The position numbers and the translations under genes were made by a program. A stretch of 28,053 nt of DNA from the NCBI GenBank assembly GCA_049318625.1, contig JBMOGA010000052.1, positions 1 to 28,053 on the forward strand, written 5' to 3'. The notes under the pieces were generated by a model, which had not been told where the DNA came from, searched no databases, and saw only the letters and a list, made by a program, of their open reading frames with translations. Positions 22,959-28,053 of this stretch are shown here, in pieces. Each line of letters begins with the position of its first letter. The stretch's first letter is position 1. The DNA is from JBMOGA01 sp049318625 (lineage in GTDB: Bacteria; Pseudomonadota; Alphaproteobacteria; Rhizobiales; Hyphomicrobiaceae).

Positions 22959-24626
22959 TCAGAAGCCGCCGAAGAAATTCTTCATCCAGGTTGCCATGGG
23001 CCCGCTCTGCTTGGTCTCGGCCAGACGCGTCACCACGTCGGGCGGCGACAGGCTCGGCTTCTTCTTCACGATCAGATGGGCTTTCCCGTCCAGTCCCATC
23101 TGGATCTTCGGCTCGTGGCCGTAGACGTCCGGGAACGTCTGCAGCTTGCCATCGCTACCGACGACCGCCGTGAAATAGGTCACGTGCACCGGGATCTTCT
23201 TGTCCATGTAGACGTGGTTGTTCTGCGGTCCGCCCTTCACGAGCCCCCCGACGCGCCCGGCATCCCAGCCCTTGTCGTTCTCGAGAAGCACCTCGGCCAG
23301 CCGCACAGGGTTGCGCACGCGCATGCAGCCGTGGCTGAACGTGCGCTGCGTCGAGTTGAACAGCGTCTTGGTCGGCGTATCGTGCATGTAGACCTGATGC
23401 TTGTTCGGGAACATGAACTTCACGACGCCGAGCACGTTGCTGCCGCCGGGCGGCTGGTAGACGTGAAACTGGCGGATGTCGGTCGACGACCAGTTGACCG
23501 TCGACGGATCGATGTCCCGGCCGCCCTTCTGGATGCGCAGGCCGTTGCGCTCCAACACCGAGCCGCCGCCGGCCAGACCCGGCCAGATCTCCTTGACCTT
23601 GATCGAGTCCGGCACGCCCCAGAACGGGTGGAACACGATGTGCTCCATCATGTCGGAGAAGATCGGCGTCTGGTTCTCCACCTTGCCGGCGATGATCCGC
23701 TCCTCGTGGATCACCTTGTCCGCCTTCACCACCCGCATCATGAATTCGGGGATGTTGGAGCTGACGTAGACGGCACCGAGCTCCTCGGGCATCCAGCGCC
23801 ACATCTCCATGTTGTAGAGGATGCGTGTCGCGAGCCGGGTCTCGTCGCGGGCCTGCTTCGGCTGCTTGGCGGTCTTGCTCTTGGCCTGCGGGCTCGTCTC
23901 GACGCTCGCGGCCGCCGGCGCCGCGACGGGCGCGCGCTTCGCCTCGAGATACTTCTGTCGCAGCAGTTCGAACTGCGGATGCTGCGGGTGCAGCTTGCGC
24001 AGATAGGCGTCCACTTCGCCCGCACTGGCGGCGTCGGCGAGAACCTTCAGCGGCTCCAGCAGCGGCGGCTTGCGGTCGATGTTGAAGGACAGATCGGTCG
24101 GATCCATCCGGCCGCCGCGGGCGTGCCGGGCATACTCGAGCACGGCGAGGGCGAGCTTGAATTCCGCATCGGCCATCGCGGCCGTATCGGCACCGGCCGC
24201 CAGCGCCGCCGGCAACTCGAAATCGCCGGCCTTGAGGCCCCAGTCGTCAGCCGCCGCGATTTCCCGCATCGCCGCGGTCGCCCGGGCCGTGAAGCCCTGT
24301 GACCCGGTCCAGACCGGTTGGACCTCTGCGGCCGAGTAATAGGTCGCGATTGCCGCGAGATCACCCTTTTCGATCGACTTCGAGCTCTGCAGCTTGCCCG
24401 CCTTCTCGGCGACAGCCGCCGCCACCGGGCTGGCCGCTGGGGCAACAGCCGCCGCGGGGGCTGCCACGGCCGGCGCGGGCGTGACAGCCGGCGCGGCCGC
24501 CGACGCCGGTTCCGCGGCCGGCGCCACGGTTGCCGCCGGCGCGCTGGCCTGATCCTGCGCATAGGCCGGCGCGAGCGACGCGAGAGCACACAGTAGCGCA
24601 CAGGTCGCTCGAATGGCGGACCGCAT
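22959..24626 (-). CDS. YcbB-like L,D-transpeptidase
   Basis: From the ATG at 24626 (preceded by GGGAGGAG about 8 bases upstream) the protein has 555 residues. After a signal peptide (MRSAIRATCALLCALASLAP) comes an Ala/Pro-rich linker of about 60 residues, then an YcbB-type scaffold (LAAIATYYSAAEVQPVWTG ... DPTDLSFNI ... YLRKLHPQHPQF). The catalytic domain has the active motif SHGCMRV with Cys434, preceded by QVYMHDTPTKTLFNSTQRTF. It forms 3-3 peptidoglycan cross-links in the periplasm, which alphaproteobacteria of this group use heavily. The C-terminus carries a further beta domain ending NFFGGF. It is transcribed in the same direction as the DUF882 peptidase downstream, a synthesis/cleavage pair. 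Confidence 0.93.
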   Translation of the reverse strand: MRSAIRATCALLCALASLAPAYAQDQASAPAATVAPAAEPASAAAPAVTPAPAVAAPAAAVAPAASPVAAAVAEKAGKLQSSKSIEKGDLAAIATYYSAAEVQPVWTGSQGFTARATAAMREIAAADDWGLKAGDFELPAALAAGADTAAMADAEFKLALAVLEYARHARGGRMDPTDLSFNIDRKPPLLEPLKVLADAASAGEVDAYLRKLHPQHPQFELLRQKYLEAKRAPVAAPAAASVETSPQAKSKTAKQPKQARDETRLATRILYNMEMWRWMPEELGAVYVSSNIPEFMMRVVKADKVIHEERIIAGKVENQTPIFSDMMEHIVFHPFWGVPDSIKVKEIWPGLAGGGSVLERNGLRIQKGGRDIDPSTVNWSSTDIRQFHVYQPPGGSNVLGVVKFMFPNKHQVYMHDTPTKTLFNSTQRTFSHGCMRVRNPVRLAEVLLENDKGWDAGRVGGLVKGGPQNNHVYMDKKIPVHVTYFTAVVGSDGKLQTFPDVYGHEPKIQMGLDGKAHLIVKKKPSLSPPDVVTRLAETKQSGPMATWMKNFFGGF

Positions 24627-24790
24627 GGGCAATCTCCTCCCGGAAAGAATGGCAAACACCCTAGTGTACGCTCGCCGTTTTGACCAGTTTCACGCGGTAG
24701 CGTGTTTGCGGAGGAACGGGAGTGTGGCAGGGCTGCAAGCCGAAAGCCGCAACCCTGGAGCCCATGGAAACGGCCCCTTGTGAACGAATT

Positions 24791-24816
24791 GAGGCCGGGC
24801 TGCTGGGCCCGGCCTC
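24791..24816 (-). terminator. Terminator-like hairpin after the response regulator
   Basis: GAGGCCGGGC at 24791-24800, loop of 6 and GCCCGGCCTC at 24807-24816 form a perfect 10-base stem. It lies 31 bases past the stop of the response-regulator gene (minus strand) and is followed on that strand by AATTCGTT, a weak T-tract. Confidence 0.65.
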
Positions 24817-24846
24817 GGAATTGCTCTGATTTCGATCACTTTTATG

Positions 24847-26352
24847 CTAGTTGGGGCGCGGCTCGAGGCCGTACTCCTGCATCTTCCGGTAGAGCGTGGA
24901 CCGTCCGATGCCGAGCCGCTTCGCCACCTCGGTCATGTGCCCGCGGTAGCGACCCAGCGCCAGACGGATCATGTCGGCCTCGATGGCGACCAGCGGACGG
25001 ATCTCGCCCGCATCGGTGACCGCCGGGATGCCGAGCGAACGGCCGTCGCCGGAGCGAACCTCGACGGTCTGGGGCACGGTCTGTTCGGCACCGAGCAGCG
25101 CCGGACCGGTGTAGGCCGCCGCCTTGGCGGGCGCGGCGGGCGCGTCCGGAATGATGGCCTTGAAGCCCTCGACATGGGCGGCGATCTGCGGGAATTCCGA
25201 GACCGTCAGTTCGTTGCCATCGGCCAGGACCACGGCACGGAAGACGGCATTCTCAAGCTGGCGGACGTTGCCGGGCCACGAATAGCTGGACAGCAGCCGC
25301 TTGGCATCCTCGGTGAACCCGACGATCCGCTTGCCTTCCTCGGCGGCGAACCGGGCGAGGAAATGGTTGGCCAGGTCCGGCACGTCCTCGAGGCGGTCGC
25401 GCAGCGGCGGCACCCAGATCGGGAAGACGTTGAGGCGATAGTACAGATCCTCGCGGAACTTACCGTCCTTGACCTGCTGGATCATGTCCCGGTTGGTCGC
25501 CGAAATCAGACGGAAGTTCACGGTCACCGGCTTCTTGGCGCCGACCGGATCGATCTCGCCTTCCTGCAGGGCCCGGAGCAGCTTGACCTGGGCATCGAGC
25601 GGCAATTCGCCGACTTCGTCGAGGAACAGCGTGCCGCCGTCCGCCTCCTGGAACTTGCCGATCCGCTTGTCGACCGCACCGGTGAAGGCGCCGCGCTCGT
25701 GGCCGAACAGGATGCTCTCGACCAGGTTTTCCGGGATGGCGCCGCAATTGACCGTCACGAACGGTTTGCCGGCCCGCTCGCTCTCGCCCTGGATGGCGCG
25801 CGCGATCAGCTCCTTGCCGACGCCCGATTCGCCTTCGATGAGCACGGGAATGTTGGACGTCGCACTCCGCTTGCCGAGCGCGATGACACGTTGCATCTGC
25901 TCGCCGCGGCCGATCAGGTCGGAGAAGCTCAGCGTGCCCTCGACCTTCTTGCGGATGCGCGTGATCTCGCCCTGCAGCGCCTCGATCTTCAGCGCGCTCT
26001 TGATCGAAACCTCGAGCCGCTCGGGGCTCGCCGGCTTCACGACGAAGTCGACGGCACCGGCGCGCATGGCCCCGATCGCGTTGTCGATCGAACCGTTCGC
26101 CGTCTGCACGATGATCGGAGGAATACTGGGGCGGCTGCTCAGTCGCTGCAGCACGGTCATGCCGTCCACGCCGGGCATGACGAGATCCAGAACGACCAGG
26201 GAGATGCCGCCGTTGGCGGGTTGCTCGAGGATCTGGAGGGCCTGCTCGCCGGAATGGGCCGAACGGGTCTCGAATCCGAGCCGCTTGATGATTTCTTCGA
26301 GGATGCGGCGTTGCGCAGGCTCGTCGTCGACGATCAGGACGCGCTTTGACAT
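24847..26352 (-). CDS. Sigma-54-dependent response regulator (NtrC family)
   Basis: The 501-residue protein has three domains. The receiver domain (1-120) has Asp56 in LVVLDLVMPGVDG, Thr84 and Lys106. The AAA+ activator domain has Walker A GESGVGKE (from 174), GAFTGA (221-226), Walker B TLFLDEVGELP (from 241) and LYYRLNVFPIWVPPLRDR. The Fis-type helix-turn-helix at about 455-497 includes VAKRLGIGRSTLYRKMQEYG. GAFTGA is intact, so it should activate sigma-54 promoters. A variable linker of about 60 residues, rich in Ala and Pro, precedes the HTH. No histidine kinase gene is adjacent, so it is an orphan in this window. It is divergent from an M3 peptidase gene. Confidence 0.95.
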   Translation of the reverse strand: MSKRVLIVDDEPAQRRILEEIIKRLGFETRSAHSGEQALQILEQPANGGISLVVLDLVMPGVDGMTVLQRLSSRPSIPPIIVQTANGSIDNAIGAMRAGAVDFVVKPASPERLEVSIKSALKIEALQGEITRIRKKVEGTLSFSDLIGRGEQMQRVIALGKRSATSNIPVLIEGESGVGKELIARAIQGESERAGKPFVTVNCGAIPENLVESILFGHERGAFTGAVDKRIGKFQEADGGTLFLDEVGELPLDAQVKLLRALQEGEIDPVGAKKPVTVNFRLISATNRDMIQQVKDGKFREDLYYRLNVFPIWVPPLRDRLEDVPDLANHFLARFAAEEGKRIVGFTEDAKRLLSSYSWPGNVRQLENAVFRAVVLADGNELTVSEFPQIAAHVEGFKAIIPDAPAAPAKAAAYTGPALLGAEQTVPQTVEVRSGDGRSLGIPAVTDAGEIRPLVAIEADMIRLALGRYRGHMTEVAKRLGIGRSTLYRKMQEYGLEPRPN

Positions 26353-26412
26353 GGTTTACTCGACGCAACTGGGAACAATCGGCCAGCCATTCGAAAGGAA
26401 TGTACGAGCCAG

Positions 26413-26429
26413 CCGGGACACGACTTGCC
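26413..26429 (+). promoter_or_regulatory. Candidate sigma-54 promoter before the M3 peptidase gene
   Basis: CCGGGACACGACTTGCC has the invariant GG (26415-26416) and GC (26427-26428) with exactly 10 bases between them, plus the TTGC of the -12 element. Several other consensus positions differ. It points towards the peptidase gene, with a leader of about 170 bases, and lies beside a sigma-54 activator gene. Weak evidence. Confidence 0.3.
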
Positions 26430-26611
26430 AATGACACTGGCGCAGTCCGGTAAATGTTTGGTTGAAGATGGAACCGGCCTGATGCGTTGTCGCAGTTGTC
26501 TGAACCTTTGACCCAAAAAGGGGCGGGCAAACCGGCGACACCGCTTGCCGGACCGCGACCCGATCCGCACATTGGGGTGACAACCCCGACAACACGACGA
26601 ATGGATGGACC

Positions 26612-28053
26612 ATGAGAGCTGGCTTGGACTCCGCAGGTGGCAACTGGGCCAACGAGACCGCAGCGGCCAGCGCCGCGCGTACCGATCTCGGCGCCATGCC
26701 GGAGTGGAACCTCGACGACCTCTACACCGCGCCCGACGCCCCCGAGTGGGTGCGGGATGTCGCGCGGGCGACCGCCGAGGCCAAGCGCATCAAGGCCGAG
26801 TACCAGGGCCGGCTGGTCGAACTGGCGGCCAAGCCCGAGACCCTGGCCAAGGCCGTCTCGGCCTATGAGGAGTTGTCCGATCTGCTCGGCCGCCTCGGCT
26901 CCTATGCGGGCCTGCGCTACACCGGCGATCAGACCGACCCGGCCCGCGCCAAGTTCTACGGCGACACTCAGGAGACGCTGACCAACATCTCCGCCGACCT
27001 CATCTTCTTCGAGCTGGAACTCAACGCCATCGACGATGCCGCCCTCGCCGCCGCGCTGGCGAGCCCGGCGCTCGCCCGCTATGCGCCCTGGTTCAACGAC
27101 TTGCGGCGCGAGAAGCCCTACCAGCTCGACGAGAAGCTGGAGCAGGTGTTCCACGAGAAGTCCCAGACCGGTCGCGGCGCCTGGAACCGGCTGTTCAACG
27201 AAACGATGGCGTCACTGAAGTTCGCGGTCGACGGCGAGCCGGAGCCGCTCGCGCTCGAGCCGACCCTCAACCTGTTGTCGGGCAGCGATCGCCACCGTCG
27301 GCGGGCTGGTGCCGAGGCGCTCGCCCGCACGTTCGGCCAGAACGTGCGCCTGTTCACGCTGATCACCAACACCCTGGCCAAGGACAAGGAGATCTCCGAC
27401 CGCTGGCGCGGCTTCAAGGACGTCGCGGAGTCGCGCCATCTGTCGAACCGCGTCGAAGGCCCCGTGGTCGACGCCCTGGTGTCGTCGGTGCGCCAAGCCT
27501 ATCCGGCCCTGTCCCATCGCTACTACGCGATGAAGGCGCGCTGGCTCGGCCTCGAGAAGCTCTCCCACTGGGACCGCAACGCCCCGCTGCCCGATCGCCC
27601 CGAGCGGACCATCCCCTGGGCCGAGGCGCGCGAGATGGTGCTGAACGCCTACAACGGCTTCGCCCCCGAGATGTCGGGCATTGCCCGCGACTTCTTCGAC
27701 AAGCGCTGGATCGACGCCCCGACCCGGCCGGGCAAGGCCCCGGGCGCGTTCGCCCATCCGACCGTGCCCTCGGCGCACCCCTACGTGCTGCTGAACTACC
27801 AGGGCAAATCCCGGGACGTGATGACGCTGGCCCACGAACTCGGCCACGGCGTCCACCAGATGCTGGCGCGCGCGCAAGGCCCGCTGCTGGCGCCGACCCC
27901 GCTCACCCTCGCCGAGACGGCCTCCGTGTTCGGCGAGATGCTGACCTTCCAGGCCCTGCTCGCCTCGGCCGGCGACGCCCGGGAGCGCAAGGCGCTGATC
28001 GCCGGCAAGGTCGAGGACATGCTCAACACGGTGGTGCGCCAGATCGCGTTCTA
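26612..28053 (+). CDS. M3-family oligoendopeptidase F-like metallopeptidase (C-terminus cut by window edge)
   Basis: The 480 codons present start MRAGLDSAGGNWANETAAAS. The family pattern is clear: MPEWNLDDLYTAPDAPEW, SYAGLRYTGDQTDPARA, KDKEISDRWRGFKDVAESRH, YYAMKARWLGLEKLSHWDRN, HPYVLLNYQGKSRDVMTLAHELGHGVHQ with HELGH at 408-412 (zinc-binding HExxH), and a downstream glutamate region TLAETASVFGEML. PepF-type peptidases cut short peptides in the cytoplasm. Homologues are about 600 residues, so roughly 120 residues are missing past the window. The gene is divergent from the sigma-54 response regulator. The start is uncertain: GGATGGA lies just before the ATG, and ATGs in other frames occur at 26601 and 26605. 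Confidence 0.93.
   Translation, partial: MRAGLDSAGGNWANETAAASAARTDLGAMPEWNLDDLYTAPDAPEWVRDVARATAEAKRIKAEYQGRLVELAAKPETLAKAVSAYEELSDLLGRLGSYAGLRYTGDQTDPARAKFYGDTQETLTNISADLIFFELELNAIDDAALAAALASPALARYAPWFNDLRREKPYQLDEKLEQVFHEKSQTGRGAWNRLFNETMASLKFAVDGEPEPLALEPTLNLLSGSDRHRRRAGAEALARTFGQNVRLFTLITNTLAKDKEISDRWRGFKDVAESRHLSNRVEGPVVDALVSSVRQAYPALSHRYYAMKARWLGLEKLSHWDRNAPLPDRPERTIPWAEAREMVLNAYNGFAPEMSGIARDFFDKRWIDAPTRPGKAPGAFAHPTVPSAHPYVLLNYQGKSRDVMTLAHELGHGVHQMLARAQGPLLAPTPLTLAETASVFGEMLTFQALLASAGDARERKALIAGKVEDMLNTVVRQIAF

Noticed and set aside
22947..24302. Long plus-strand open frame opposite the L,D-transpeptidase
   Set aside because: Antisense shadow; no signal, motif or ribosome-binding site, while the minus strand encodes a complete enzyme.
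24844..26349. A 501-codon plus-strand open frame opposite the response regulator
   Set aside because: It mirrors the response-regulator gene exactly and has the Arg/Asp/His-rich composition of an antisense shadow in GC-rich DNA.

Overview
The window is gene-dense, GC-rich DNA with 25 protein genes, two of them cut by the window edges. Gene content points to an alphaproteobacterium, most likely of the Hyphomicrobiales: SbtAB, a PuuE-like deacetylase beside a PotABCD-type ABC transporter, a stand-alone ParB-like nuclease-fold protein, a DUF882 peptidase next to an L,D-transpeptidase, a sigma-54 activator and an M3 oligopeptidase. A BciB-like divinyl chlorophyllide reductase suggests a phototrophic (purple bacterial) relative or descendant, but no other pigment or reaction-centre gene is visible. 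I found no tRNA, rRNA, insertion sequence, CRISPR array or prophage.

Layout. (1) 1-2738: a secreted metallo-beta-lactamase-fold protein (partial) divergent from a LysR regulator, with four TATC/GATA half-sites between them, then an atypical NAD-binding SDR. (2) 2783-8272: an Asp/Glu/hydantoin-racemase family protein converges on a five-gene minus-strand operon: Tat-exported binding protein, ATPase, two permeases with ATGA overlaps, and a PuuE/allantoinase-like deacetylase. This looks like uptake and ring opening or deacylation of a small nitrogenous compound, possibly a ureide or hydantoin. (3) 8464-11288: a LysR gene divergent from sbtA-sbtB (sodium/bicarbonate transporter and its PII-like partner), then an unknown 81-residue protein behind a perfect palindrome. 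(4) 11395-14216: bciB translationally coupled to a multi-pass membrane serine hydrolase. (5) 14470-16763: a small membrane protein, a persulfide dioxygenase-rhodanese fusion and a ParB-like protein.

(6) 16990-20788: possibly the most interesting block. A secreted protein with a DLDLH motif is coupled by ATGA to a PstS-like phosphate-binding domain fused to an OmpA peptidoglycan-binding domain. A secreted phytase-like esterase follows, with a PHO-box-like repeat upstream. The block reads as a cell-wall-tethered phosphate capture module. (7) 20852-24626: a Crp-type helix-turn-helix protein lacking a sensor domain, a DUF882/M15-type peptidase and a YcbB-like L,D-transpeptidase, i.e. envelope and peptidoglycan functions. 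(8) 24847-28053: an orphan sigma-54-dependent response regulator divergent from an oligoendopeptidase F-type M3 peptidase that runs off the end.

Functions were assigned by recognising motifs and domain order by eye, with no database search. Regulatory sites are candidates only.
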